Virus record (IMG/VR): IMGVR_UViG_3300034375_007958
Coordinates: 103,331-167,330 of that record
Origin: a virus
Direction: 5' to 3' (one strand)
Length of the DNA: 64,000 nucleotides
The notes beneath the pieces were generated by a model. It ran no database searches. It saw nothing but the letters and a program-made list of their open reading frames with translations, and had not been told where the DNA came from. The translations under genes were made by a program, and so were the position numbers. Shown in pieces: positions 16,338-24,313 of the stretch (positions within the stretch are counted from its first letter, which is position 1; the number at the start of each line of letters is the position of its first letter).

Positions 16338-16665
16338 CTTCGAATTTCTCTACAACATGCTCCAGTAGTTCTTCTAATTCTTTATCCATAAATTCATCAC
16401 CAAGGAAAAATTCATGATCTTCGAAATCTTCCCAAAGTTCTACGCCCATTATTTCCATTACTTCTTGTCTACTTACAGATTCATCTCGTTGGGCACATAC
16501 CCAAATAATTGTAATTACATAGCAGGCTGCTACTCGTTGCTCATCGTGTATAAATCTGTCTTCACACCAGCGTGTAGCAATGTCTAAATAAAATTCAATA
16601 TCTTGAACTCTATTTTCAAGTTGATTAATCCAATATTGAGTGTCTTCTCTGGTCCAAGGTTTCAT
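16327..16665 (-). CDS. Hypothetical acidic protein, 112 aa
   Basis: Start at 16665 gives a 4-base ATGA overlap with iscA; the longer open frame to 16692 lies inside iscA. Helical N-terminal half and strongly acidic C-terminal half (WEDFEDHEFFLGDEFMDKEL). No family recognised. Last member of the iscU-rSAM-iscA coupled set before the nuclease, so a partner role in Fe-S handling is conceivable but unproven. Confidence 0.6.
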   Translation of the reverse strand: MKPWTREDTQYWINQLENRVQDIEFYLDIATRWCEDRFIHDEQRVAACYVITIIWVCAQRDESVSRQEVMEIMGVELWEDFEDHEFFLGDEFMDKELEELLEHVVEKFEDDY

Positions 16666-16985
16666 ACACGGAAACTTTCTCCGCAGCCGCAACGGTCTCG
16701 TTCCTGCGGATTACGAAATTCGAATCCTTCATTTAGTCCTTGTTTGACCCAATCCATTTCTAAACCTTCTAAGTATGGTGCGTCTTTTGTGTTTACGTAT
16801 ACTGTAACACCATGACAGTCAAAAGTCAATGGTCGCATGGGATCGGGTCTGTCCACATATTCCAATACATAAGCTAAACCGCTACAGCCAGTGGTTTTTA
16901 CTCCTATACGAATACCTAACCCCTGGCCACGTTTTTGTAATTGAGTTCTAACTTTTTCTGCCGCTAATTCAGTAAGTGATATCAT
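16662..16985 (-). CDS. iscA: A-type Fe-S carrier protein (IscA/ErpA family)
   Basis: 107 residues, typical A-type length. The three conserved cysteines are present: TTGCSGLAY (about 34), and CGCGESF at the C-terminus (about 99 and 101). IscA-type proteins receive clusters from IscU and deliver them to apo-enzymes. It overlaps the radical SAM gene by 17 bases, and IscU is on that gene's other side: an Fe-S supply module wrapped around an Fe-S enzyme. Confidence 0.92.
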   Translation of the reverse strand: MISLTELAAEKVRTQLQKRGQGLGIRIGVKTTGCSGLAYVLEYVDRPDPMRPLTFDCHGVTVYVNTKDAPYLEGLEMDWVKQGLNEGFEFRNPQERDRCGCGESFRV

Positions 16986-18672
16986 CTTTTATCATATCTA
17001 TAAAATGGTACCTAGGGTACAATAGTTTTTCTTTATCATCCCAATATCCATATACAACAAATCCATACTCATCTATTAACTTATTTGTATATAACCATTG
17101 CTCCTCGGCCATATTAAGAGCTTTTATTGAATATTCATCAACTTCATTACAATATTCATCATACGAATAATTATGATCAGGAAATTCATGTTCAACATGA
17201 ATCAGTCTAGAACGAAGAAAGTTCCAAAGGATTCTAACAGCCTGCATTTCTAAAAATGACATACTTTTTGTTTCAGACACTATATTTCCTGTACTTCTAA
17301 ATTCAGTCTTTGTATTGTCTAACATTTCTTGATAAGCATGTTTTAAACTTAAAAATTTAAAAGGAGCATTTGCAAAACTTTCTGAGATAGTATAATATTT
17401 TTTTGCTTTTATACCCCAAAGTTTTCTGTAATTTTCGTCTGCGGCTGGACTATTTGGAAGCAAATACCAGTCAAATAAAAGAATATTTTGTCGTACTCCT
17501 ATTCGAAATAACTCTTTAAACGTATTTTTCATATGATTAAAAGTTTGCCCAGGTAAACCCAATATAAGTTCAACTTTTATCTGAAGGAACTCATTCCAAG
17601 ATAAAAGTTCTTTAAAGGTTTTTATAGATTCTTCTATTTTAACCATATCAGTACCAGGTCTGTTTATATTCTCTAAAACATCACCATGAGTGTCCTGGAT
17701 AGAAATCTTAGGTCTTATACCTGAGCCCATACCATAAGTTTGTATACTTTTTAAATTAAAATATAATGTTCTTTCTTTGTTTAACTTTGACGTATTGCTT
17801 ACCATAAATATGAAACTTTTATAAGTTTCAAATTTTGACATAGCATAATCAAAAATTTCAACATCCTGTGGCCATTGCCCAAAATTAGCGTCAATAACTC
17901 TTGCACTAACACCTGCTGTACAAAATAAATCTATTTCATCCTTCCAACTATGTTTTTTTCTAGATACCTTTTTGGTCAGGTTTTGGCTCCAGTCACAAAA
18001 ACTACATTTATACATGCATCCTCTTGCATATTCAATTACCCATGCTTGAGTATCACGATGTATGCCTTCTTGTTCTAATAATTGTATTTCCTTTAAGAAA
18101 TAATCTTTATTTTCTAGGTAGATGCTTAAATTTAAAAATGCAGGGTCTGTAATTCGTTCAAATGGAAATAATTGACGAGTACCATTATTGTTTTTAACTA
18201 TATTAATAAAAGAATTGGTATCTTGTAAATAACCCGACTCAAAATCTATAATTTGTTGAAATGGTTTTTCGCCTTCACCGTATACAACGTAATCAACGAA
18301 AGAATTATTAATAAAAAAATTTTTTTGGACTTCTTCGTACCCTTCTATATCTTTGTGTACACTTAACTCTGGACCACCAAAAACCACTATTATGTTTGGA
18401 TTTTTTTGTTTTATAGTCTTTGCAATATCAAGTTGATCTAAGTAATTCCATACATAACAACCAAAGCCAACTATGTCTGGGTTTTCATCTAATATAGAAT
18501 CGGCAGTCAATTTATTAGAATTGCCTAACCAGTAACCCCCCAATAACCATTCTGTGTTTGGATTAGATCCATATAAATCATACCATGTTTTGAGGTATAA
18601 TTTTGTTGCTGTTATATCATAATGAGAACCTTGGATCTTTTCTTTTCCGTGGGAACAAATTTTTATCCTCAT
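16969..18672 (-). CDS. B12-binding-domain radical SAM protein
   Basis: 567 residues. The N-terminal about 150 residues resemble a B12-binding Rossmann domain (PDIVGFGCYVWNYLD, IIVVFGGPELSVH). GCMYKCSFCDWS near residue 220 is the CxxxCxxC [4Fe-4S] motif, followed by a TIM-barrel-like region with LPGQTFNHM. Such enzymes perform radical methylation or rearrangement; the substrate cannot be read. The gene is AT-rich compared with its neighbours, suggesting separate origin. ATGA overlap with iscU and 17-base overlap with iscA imply coordinated translation. Confidence 0.85.
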   Translation of the reverse strand: MRIKICSHGKEKIQGSHYDITATKLYLKTWYDLYGSNPNTEWLLGGYWLGNSNKLTADSILDENPDIVGFGCYVWNYLDQLDIAKTIKQKNPNIIVVFGGPELSVHKDIEGYEEVQKNFFINNSFVDYVVYGEGEKPFQQIIDFESGYLQDTNSFINIVKNNNGTRQLFPFERITDPAFLNLSIYLENKDYFLKEIQLLEQEGIHRDTQAWVIEYARGCMYKCSFCDWSQNLTKKVSRKKHSWKDEIDLFCTAGVSARVIDANFGQWPQDVEIFDYAMSKFETYKSFIFMVSNTSKLNKERTLYFNLKSIQTYGMGSGIRPKISIQDTHGDVLENINRPGTDMVKIEESIKTFKELLSWNEFLQIKVELILGLPGQTFNHMKNTFKELFRIGVRQNILLFDWYLLPNSPAADENYRKLWGIKAKKYYTISESFANAPFKFLSLKHAYQEMLDNTKTEFRSTGNIVSETKSMSFLEMQAVRILWNFLRSRLIHVEHEFPDHNYSYDEYCNEVDEYSIKALNMAEEQWLYTNKLIDEYGFVVYGYWDDKEKLLYPRYHFIDMIKDDITY

Positions 18673-19049
18673 GAATAGTTTTTCTTTTTATAATCCTCTA
18701 CTGCTGCCTTGATAGCATCTTCTGCCAAAATACTGCAATGTATTTTAACTGGAGGCAATGCAAGTTCTGATGCTATTTCACTATTGGTGATTTGGGCAGC
18801 AGAATCTAATGTTCTTCCTTTGACCCACTCTGTAACTAAGCTGGAACTTGCAATTGCCGAACCGCACCCATAAGTTTTAAACCGTGCATCTGTGATTACA
18901 CCGTTGTCTACTTTGATCTGTAATTTCATGACGTCACCGCAAGCCGGAGCACCAACCATGCCCGTGCCAACGCCTGGCTCATCTTTGGCAAAACTGCCTA
19001 CGTTACGGGGGTTTTCATAGTGGTCCAGAACTTTATCAGAATACGCCAT
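18669..19049 (-). CDS. iscU: Fe-S cluster scaffold protein IscU/NifU N-domain
   Basis: 126 residues. VLDHYENPRNVGSF start, then VGAPACGDVMKLQI (Cys 37), TYGCGSAIASSS (Cys 63) and PPVKIHCSILAEDAI (Cys 106): all three scaffold cysteines and the Asp next to Cys37 are present. The chaperone-recognition LPPVK motif is intact, so host HscA could act on it. Builds [2Fe-2S]/[4Fe-4S] clusters from cysteine-derived sulfur; no phage cysteine desulfurase is visible, so host IscS is presumably used. Confidence 0.95.
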   Translation of the reverse strand: MAYSDKVLDHYENPRNVGSFAKDEPGVGTGMVGAPACGDVMKLQIKVDNGVITDARFKTYGCGSAIASSSLVTEWVKGRTLDSAAQITNSEIASELALPPVKIHCSILAEDAIKAAVEDYKKKNYS

Positions 19050-19085
19050 AGTATCTTCCTAAAAAAAATATTATACAGTATTTAA

Positions 19086-19463
19086 TTAGTCTTGTCTACG
19101 AGCCATGGCGTCTTTGGCCATGTTCGAAACAACTTGTTCTGGGTTGTCTACTGCCTGCGCTACTTCGTCTGGATTTTCAACGTCTGCAGCAGTGTCAGTG
19201 TTTACAGTAACAGTGTCTGGTGTGATATTTTTTACTATTGATTTCATTGCTGGCTCTTGGGAATTAGCAGCAACAAGGTCCTGATAACTAAAACCAGCCA
19301 TTCCAGTATTACGAATATATCGTAATACCAGTTCTGTGGGAATTTCTGCTTTAAGTTTTTTATCTTTAATTTGATTCTGCATGAGACTAAGAGCAGTGAC
19401 TACATTTGCATATAAGTCACTGCTCCTGTCTGGGTTGTCTCCTGCAAATTCGCTTAGACGCAT
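19086..19463 (-). CDS. Hypothetical protein, 125 aa
   Basis: Starts MRLSEFAGDN, an opening shared with several short proteins of T4-like phages. Helical N-terminal half; Asp/Val/Thr-rich C-terminal half. ATG overlaps the upstream stop (TAATG). Late structural-region context suggests a virion or prohead component; nothing specific seen. Confidence 0.65.
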   Translation of the reverse strand: MRLSEFAGDNPDRSSDLYANVVTALSLMQNQIKDKKLKAEIPTELVLRYIRNTGMAGFSYQDLVAANSQEPAMKSIVKNITPDTVTVNTDTAADVENPDEVAQAVDNPEQVVSNMAKDAMARRQD

Positions 19464-20161
19464 TAGCGGCGCTCTCTGCCCATTTCTTCTTCACCACCTG
19501 CAGCAGCGTCGCTGGTAGCAAAACCATCATCTTCGCTGTCTAGGTCGCTTAAGTCTTCATCACCACCAGGTAATTCGGCAGCGGGTTCTTCACCGCCCAT
19601 GGACATTGGCTCAGCAGTTTGCTCACCTGCTAGTGCGCGGCTTGCTTGATCTAGTGTGTCACGTGCTGTGTTTAACTGATCTAATAGTGTTTGCAGTGCT
19701 GGTGCTACAGTATTTCTAAACTGATCACCTTGTGCTACACCAACTTGGTCACGGATGGTATCTAACAATGGGGGCAATTGCTCGTTAAGCATCTTGCTGG
19801 CGTCTTCAACCATTGCCTGTACACTGTCCTGCATGTCTTTTGCAGCCAATACTACTTCAGCGGTTTCTAATTCACCTTCTGTTAGTTGCTGTTGAGGCTC
19901 AACTTCTCCATCAAAGTTTTCTGCCAACCAAGCATCTAAGCCTTCACGTACCATGAGCATTTCCATATACTTGGGGTTTTGCTCTGCGGTATGTGCTCCG
20001 TAACTTTGACGGATTTTTGTTAGTTGCTCGCCAATGGCGAAACTCATCTTTTGTGCCTTAACTGGACTTAGGTTGTCATAGTCGATGGCGAAGCCGAAAC
20101 GGCTTTCCATAACTTTGTTAAATCGCTTTGTAGGCTTTGGTGCTAATTCTTTTAAGTTCAT
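19463..20161 (-). CDS. Hypothetical acidic coiled-coil protein, 232 aa (possible prohead/virion component)
   Basis: Start at 20161 (MNLKELAPKPTKRF) forms an ATGA overlap with the previous gene. Alpha-helical middle with heptads (about 100-175) and a highly acidic Gly/Glu/Asp-rich tail (PGGDEDLSDLDSEDDGF). Length and charge recall internal scaffold-like proteins. Late promoter core CTAAATA lies about 25 bases upstream. Confidence 0.65.
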   Translation of the reverse strand: MNLKELAPKPTKRFNKVMESRFGFAIDYDNLSPVKAQKMSFAIGEQLTKIRQSYGAHTAEQNPKYMEMLMVREGLDAWLAENFDGEVEPQQQLTEGELETAEVVLAAKDMQDSVQAMVEDASKMLNEQLPPLLDTIRDQVGVAQGDQFRNTVAPALQTLLDQLNTARDTLDQASRALAGEQTAEPMSMGGEEPAAELPGGDEDLSDLDSEDDGFATSDAAAGGEEEMGRERR

Positions 20162-20688
20162 AATATTTGGTCCCAAACTTTAGTATATTTAGTTTGGTTT
20201 AGAGTTTTTTCTAGTTCTTTTCTAGCACTATTGTACCGTGCTCGACTTTCTAAATACCTGCTTTGATACAGTTGTGTGTCAAATGTTATTTTTTTATTTT
20301 TCAATTGTTTTGCAAGTTTTTGGCTATAAAATTCTAGTTCATCTCTGTATTTGGCAACATCCTGATCCGATCTAACCAGAGGATCCGCTAATTTGTACTG
20401 TCGACGTTGAGTAAAGTACGCATAAAATACTGCGGCTTTTCTGCTGTAAAACGTTAGGTCAATTCGGTCTCTATCAGTTAAGTGCCAACGATGATCGCCC
20501 ACTAAGGTTAGATCAAATTTGCCCACTGCCCACGAACGTTTAGACATGGGTACATGTATGATAAAATCTTCTTTGTATCTTAGTTGATTGAACTCGCGTT
20601 CTGTCCAACGATGTGCTCGTTCAAACGCAACGTCTACCAGCAGTTTACCTGCTACTTCTTTTTCTATAGATGATTTGGCCGTCTTCAT
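20158..20688 (-). CDS. Hypothetical protein, 176 aa
   Basis: Basic, Tyr/Arg-rich and predominantly helical in the second half (VAKYRDELEFYSQKLAKQLK). Contains HVPMSKRSWAVGKFDLTL, no catalytic motif recognised. Overlaps the 72-aa gene upstream by 44 bases and the following gene by 4 bases. Unknown late gene. Confidence 0.6.
   Translation of the reverse strand: MKTAKSSIEKEVAGKLLVDVAFERAHRWTEREFNQLRYKEDFIIHVPMSKRSWAVGKFDLTLVGDHRWHLTDRDRIDLTFYSRKAAVFYAYFTQRRQYKLADPLVRSDQDVAKYRDELEFYSQKLAKQLKNKKITFDTQLYQSRYLESRARYNSARKELEKTLNQTKYTKVWDQIL
20186..20192 (-). promoter_or_regulatory. Late promoter core CTAAATA
   Basis: Minus-strand AACTAAATATACTAAAG (core 20192-20186) inside the end of the 176-aa gene, 25 bases upstream of the start at 20161. 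Confidence 0.5.
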
Positions 20689-20863
20689 TCTTTTTACGTA
20701 TTAATAAATCTTTGTTTACTAGTTGATTGGCCGTTATTATTTGTTGCTCAGTCATTTCATGACGTTTCATCATGGGCGTATCTGTGTCAAACTTGATGTA
20801 CAAGTCTGCTTCTTCGTTAGTGATAGCCACTGAGAATGATTTGGTTACTTCGACGATCTTCAC
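20645..20863 (-). CDS. Hypothetical protein, 72 aa
   Basis: Small mixed-charge protein ending in a basic tail (IYRKRSSR). Its last 44 bases overlap the start of the 176-aa gene in another frame. Follows the XhlA-like gene by one base. Middle EMTEQQIITANQLVNKDLLIRKK resembles a short helix-turn element, but no family is assigned. Confidence 0.55.
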   Translation of the reverse strand: MKIVEVTKSFSVAITNEEADLYIKFDTDTPMMKRHEMTEQQIITANQLVNKDLLIRKKNEDGQIIYRKRSSR

Positions 20864-20864
20864 G

Positions 20865-21125
20865 TTATTTGGTTGCCAAGTGTAATAACAATCCTAGTAT
20901 AGTAGTTAGCAGTATTCCGGCTACTCCACTTAACATTGTGATTGTCTGTTTGTTAATGCCACCTGTTTTTTGAGTGATGTTATCACGTATCGCAATAACG
21001 TGCTCTTCGACTTTGGTTAACCTGTTGTCCAAGTTTGTTAATTTGTGGTCCAAAGCTTCATACCTTTCAGCACATAGTTCTACGTGCGCCTCCAGGTTCT
21101 TTTTCTCTATCTCTGTAGATGACAT
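20865..21125 (-). CDS. Haemolysin XhlA-like small membrane protein
   Basis: 86 residues: an N-terminal coiled coil (about 5-50, LTNLDNRLTKVEEHVIAIRD) and one C-terminal TM helix (MLSGVAGILLTTILGLLLHL). XhlA-type proteins attach to the inner membrane and assist lysis in some phages; the layout fits but sequence identity is not provable here. Late-type element GATAAATA at 21212-21219. Confidence 0.6.
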   Translation of the reverse strand: MSSTEIEKKNLEAHVELCAERYEALDHKLTNLDNRLTKVEEHVIAIRDNITQKTGGINKQTITMLSGVAGILLTTILGLLLHLATK

Positions 21126-21211
21126 TATATTCTCGTATAGTTATACGATGCTTTTTTAGTAAGCCAGTGTGAGCCATAAAGAGTGCCTAGTGGTGCCGTA
21201 GCATCAACTAA

Positions 21212-21219
21212 TATTTATC
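21212..21219 (-). promoter_or_regulatory. Late promoter-like GATAAATA
   Basis: Minus-strand GATAAATA (21219-21212) at the end of the preceding gene, about 87 bases upstream of the XhlA-like gene start. Confidence 0.45.
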
Positions 21220-21616
21220 TGTGCTCGTTATATCTAAAGTGTATGTTTTTTAGTGTGCCGTAGCTGAAAAATATAGGCAGCATGAAGCGTGCAGTTTCTT
21301 CTAATCCTACAATAACAGGCACTTCATTGAAATCTTCTCTAAGTTCTTTGACTGAATAAATGTCGTTGGCGTCCATTTCACAAAAACGCATGGCCCATAC
21401 GTTGTGCTGTCCCCGATAATCTTCACCATAGTCTAAACCTTCAAGGTCTTCTAACTGGAACACTTCAGGACCTGCTATAACATTTACTTGTGTACGCAGT
21501 CCCAAGACCTGTAGCACTGACTGCCAGTTACGCATTTGATCACGTTCCGGGCTTTCACCTTTGATTACACCAGTGTTGGTAATGTCTACCAGTGTGGTCA
21601 TTAATATATCACGCAT
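21215..21616 (-). CDS. Hypothetical protein, 133 aa
   Basis: Start uncertain: ATG at 21616 is almost at the predicted RNA start of the late promoter TATAAATA, and the next in-frame ATG is 21601. No Shine-Dalgarno precedes either. Sequence contains QVNVIAGPEVFQLEDLEGLD and RFCEMDANDIYSV; soluble, no recognised domain. Single-gene late unit. Confidence 0.6.
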   Translation of the reverse strand: MRDILMTTLVDITNTGVIKGESPERDQMRNWQSVLQVLGLRTQVNVIAGPEVFQLEDLEGLDYGEDYRGQHNVWAMRFCEMDANDIYSVKELREDFNEVPVIVGLEETARFMLPIFFSYGTLKNIHFRYNEHR

Positions 21617-21623
21617 GGTCAAA

Positions 21624-21631
21624 TATTTATA
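21624..21631 (-). promoter_or_regulatory. Perfect T4-type late promoter TATAAATA
   Basis: Minus-strand TATAAATA (21631-21624), identical to the T4 late consensus recognised by gp55-RNA polymerase. The expected start is about 6 bases downstream (near 21618), two bases from the ATG at 21616. Confidence 0.75.
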
Positions 21632-21636
21632 GCCAA

Positions 21637-21661
21637 CAAAAAAGGCAGCATAATTGCTGCC
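21637..21661 (-). terminator. Intrinsic terminator after the 128-aa gene
   Basis: GGCAGCA (21644-21650) / TGCTGCC (21655-21661) with loop TAAT, followed on the minus strand by a T run (21643-21637). Confidence 0.88.
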
Positions 21662-21683
21662 TTCTTTGCTAATTTCCGTAGAA

Positions 21684-22070
21684 TTAACTTGTTGCTAGTT
21701 TAAAGCCTGTGTCGTTAACGCTTTGAACACGGATGTTAATAATACTATCACCGTCTAGAGCGGTGTTAGCATTTGCTGCTGTCCAACTTGTTGTGTCGGC
21801 TGCTTGTGTCATAACACTTAGTGTTGTTGTGTCAACTTGGTATCCTAGGATTGTCGAAGTTGTGCCTAACCACTTGAGTAGAGCTTCAACTGCTTCGCCT
21901 GTACCCATTTCAGCGGCCATTGTAGCGTTTGCTACTAGGGTTCTGAATTCAATTGGGCTTGGGCCAACACCAACCATGATTGGTGTACTGGATGTTTCTG
22001 CGCTAACAGAAACTGCACCAACGCTTACTACTGTTTCGGCGCTACCATTTGTACGTGTAAATACTGCCAT
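21684..22070 (-). CDS. Probable virion structural protein, 128 aa
   Basis: Ala/Thr/Ser/Val-rich, low in Lys/Arg, with a regular beta pattern (MAVFTRTNGSAETVVSVGAV and ILGYQVDTTTLSVMT). Such composition is typical of tail-tube or decoration proteins. It is a monocistronic late unit: CATAAATA upstream at 22113-22120 and its own terminator downstream, implying high expression. Exact role unknown. Confidence 0.65.
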   Translation of the reverse strand: MAVFTRTNGSAETVVSVGAVSVSAETSSTPIMVGVGPSPIEFRTLVANATMAAEMGTGEAVEALLKWLGTTSTILGYQVDTTTLSVMTQAADTTSWTAANANTALDGDSIINIRVQSVNDTGFKLATS

Positions 22071-22112
22071 TTTCTTATTCCTTTAAAAAGTCTGCGTCGA
22101 AACGCATACAAT

Positions 22113-22120
22113 TATTTATG
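22113..22120 (-). promoter_or_regulatory. Late promoter CATAAATA
   Basis: Minus-strand CATAAATA (22120-22113), 43 bases upstream of the 128-aa structural gene, with AAGGAAT before its ATG. Confidence 0.65.
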
Positions 22121-22147
22121 CCTTTGGAAAAAAATGGTTGGGATAGG

Positions 22148-23416
22148 TTAGGTTTTGCTCCAGGCTTTGGTGGCCAGGAAGTTTTCACGGCTAAATTCGA
22201 TTCTGTCTACCAGTTTAACTGCGCCACCATCGTGTCCTATGGCAACAAACCCTTCTGGTGCGGTAACTCTATAGCCTGTGTCGGTTTTTAAGAAAGTGCC
22301 AATGCTTTCTATAGTCTGTAGTTTGCGTAAAATCAGCATTTTTGCCTCAATAATACGTTTATAGACTGCTAATATACCCAGCAGTGTGTTGGTGTTATCT
22401 TCCACAAACTGCTCGTTTTGCTGGATCTTTTCAATACGTGCTTGGGCTGCTCGGCTTTCAGGTCCGCCTTTTAGTTTTTCGATTTGGTCTTGCATCTTGC
22501 CACGATAAAATTCCAAGAAGTCATTTAAAAACTGAATAGGCTCTCCAACCTGTTCTCCACCTTTGACCATGTTGTTGATAAAAGGCTTGATATACTGACT
22601 AAACTCTGGATTACCTAAGATGACGTCGAACTTGTTTTTCTGTAATTTTTGTAGTGTAGTAGCACCAGCACGTAACACTGACGCAATCTGTCTATTTTCT
22701 TGTGGTGTTAAACTGGCAACACCAGTCAAATCTTTGTATGTAGCGTCATCAAACCACACATCACGACTGCGGTTAAGCCCGGATACCTCAGCGCCAAAAC
22801 TGGCAGTCATTTCTGGTAGACTGCTGCCATCATAAGCAGTGTGGAAAATAATTCCTATTTTGGCACTAGCGATGCGCTGACCTAATTCACTGTTAACAGG
22901 TACTGCGTAACTGATAGTATTGGGTGTAAACACATAGACATCTTCACCGTCAATTTGTGTTTGTTCAATGTCACCAGGTGTAAACATTAAGTCGCCCTGT
23001 AGCACACCGCCAATGCCTAATTTGCTCAGATACTTTAAGGCAAGGCTGAGTTTTTCTGACAGTTCGGGTCTATCACCATAAAACTTTTTAATGTCTCCTG
23101 GTGTTTTGCAGACCTTGGGCTCTGTTTTTGTAAACACAGACTTAGTGCCCACAAAAAAACGACCATCTACAGGATCTGTGCCGCAGATAATTGCCGGAGC
23201 ACCGTCCCATTTAACTGTAATACGAGCACTAGCAGGGCCAGCACCTTCTGCTAACATTTGACGCAGGCTTTCAAGATAGTTTAAAGCACGTTGTGCGCCC
23301 AAGTATCCTTCGTTGAATACCAAATCCTCAATATGTTCAAGGTGTAGATTTTTACCTTCTGCAGCTTCGCACAGTTGCCAACGAGGGGCCGTGTTACGGA
23401 TTTCAAATAACTTCAT
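22148..23416 (-). CDS. Nucleotidyltransferase-like protein with KWDG motif (unknown family of T4-like phages)
   Basis: 422 residues. The opening HLEHIEDLVFNEGYLGAQRAL leads into RITVKWDGAPAII: KxDG is the nucleotidyl-accepting motif I of ATP-dependent DNA/RNA ligases and capping enzymes. GRFFVGTKSVF (motif III-like), GGVLQGDLMFT, and a C-terminal APEGFVAI...GGAVKLVDR resemble motifs IV and V (EGxV, KxK). This order suggests a ligase-like adenylation domain. The family is common in T4-like aquatic phages but its function is, to my knowledge, untested. It overlaps the next upstream gene by 4 bases. Confidence 0.65.
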   Translation of the reverse strand: MKLFEIRNTAPRWQLCEAAEGKNLHLEHIEDLVFNEGYLGAQRALNYLESLRQMLAEGAGPASARITVKWDGAPAIICGTDPVDGRFFVGTKSVFTKTEPKVCKTPGDIKKFYGDRPELSEKLSLALKYLSKLGIGGVLQGDLMFTPGDIEQTQIDGEDVYVFTPNTISYAVPVNSELGQRIASAKIGIIFHTAYDGSSLPEMTASFGAEVSGLNRSRDVWFDDATYKDLTGVASLTPQENRQIASVLRAGATTLQKLQKNKFDVILGNPEFSQYIKPFINNMVKGGEQVGEPIQFLNDFLEFYRGKMQDQIEKLKGGPESRAAQARIEKIQQNEQFVEDNTNTLLGILAVYKRIIEAKMLILRKLQTIESIGTFLKTDTGYRVTAPEGFVAIGHDGGAVKLVDRIEFSRENFLATKAWSKT

Positions 23417-24045
23417 GATTTTCTTTTAGTTTGTTTAGTTGTTCCGTAAGGAACTTTACTGGTATTCTTTAATGCAACTTGTTTTGCGATGTAATCAATT
23501 ACTCTGTCATCTGTCACTGATTGCGATGTTTGAAGATCGTTTGGCCAATTTGACCCAAAATATTCTTTCCAGTTTTTTCCATCATACCAGAACTTTCTAT
23601 CACCACCTGCTGTTGGTGCAATCACAGTGGTAACAAATCCTTGTTCTCTAGGGATAACCGATTGTCTAGTTTGTTGTGCCGGTTGTTTTGTCTGTACTGC
23701 GGCTGATGGCTGTTGCTGCGTTTTGTTTATTTCTTTTTTCTCACCACTATACGCAGCGATAATTTGCTCGGCCGTATCCGGATAATAAGGACTAATTGCT
23801 TTTGCTAATGCTACTTCTCTGCCAATAGGATCTTTTTCCCAATCATCGTTACGATTCAAAAGTTCTTTGTATTGCTTTAAAATATCTTTACTGTTCTTTT
23901 GTACTCGTTGCAACGGTAGTTTTGTTAATCTTACTAACATTGTTTCAAGTTGCTCGAGTTCCCGTTTTTGCTCAGGACGCAGTGTAGCTCGACGCCACAG
24001 TTCTTGACCTACACCCTGTTCTACAATAACGTCTTTAATTTTCAT
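23413..24045 (-). CDS. Hypothetical protein, 210 aa
   Basis: The N-terminal about 100 residues are basic and helical (RPEQKRELEQLETMLVRL). The middle is Gln/Pro/Thr-rich and low complexity (KTQQQPSAAVQTKQPAQQTR). The C-terminal region has FWYDGKNWKEYFGSNWP, a Trp-rich motif seen in small binding domains. Translationally coupled to the KWDG protein (4-base overlap) and to the 82-aa gene (11-base overlap), so the three may act together. Confidence 0.6.
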   Translation of the reverse strand: MKIKDVIVEQGVGQELWRRATLRPEQKRELEQLETMLVRLTKLPLQRVQKNSKDILKQYKELLNRNDDWEKDPIGREVALAKAISPYYPDTAEQIIAAYSGEKKEINKTQQQPSAAVQTKQPAQQTRQSVIPREQGFVTTVIAPTAGGDRKFWYDGKNWKEYFGSNWPNDLQTSQSVTDDRVIDYIAKQVALKNTSKVPYGTTKQTKRKS

Positions 24046-24283
24046 TTTTGATACGTTTTACGCCACGGCTGAATTTGGAAGAATCTTGTGCTCTGATACT
24101 GTTAAGCAATCTACGTTCTAACTCTTCAGACTGAGTGGCGTCATAGTTTTCACGAATGAAATTTATGAGGTTGATAGCACCCTGAATTACGTGATTTGCA
24201 CGTGATTCTATTAGATTTTCACGGTCTTTAGGCGATCTAAAGGTGTCTAATTCTTCTAATATGCTACGAGTCTTGCGTTGCAC
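24035..24283 (-). CDS. Hypothetical helical protein, 82 aa
   Basis: GTG start at 24283 with GGAG seven bases upstream. Charged, entirely helical in appearance (KTRSILEELDTFRSPKDREN, then RANHVIQGAINLINFIREN). Late core CTAAATA at 24305-24311. No family recognised. Confidence 0.6.
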   Translation of the reverse strand: MQRKTRSILEELDTFRSPKDRENLIESRANHVIQGAINLINFIRENYDATQSEELERRLLNSIRAQDSSKFSRGVKRIKNEN

Positions 24284-24304
24284 TAATTCACTCCGGATTA
24301 GTTA

Positions 24305-24311
24305 TATTTAG
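24305..24311 (-). promoter_or_regulatory. Late promoter core CTAAATA
   Basis: Minus-strand GATACTAAATATAAC (core 24311-24305), 22 bases upstream of the GTG start at 24283 and just before the stop of the radical SAM gene. Confidence 0.5.
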
Positions 24312-24313
24312 TA

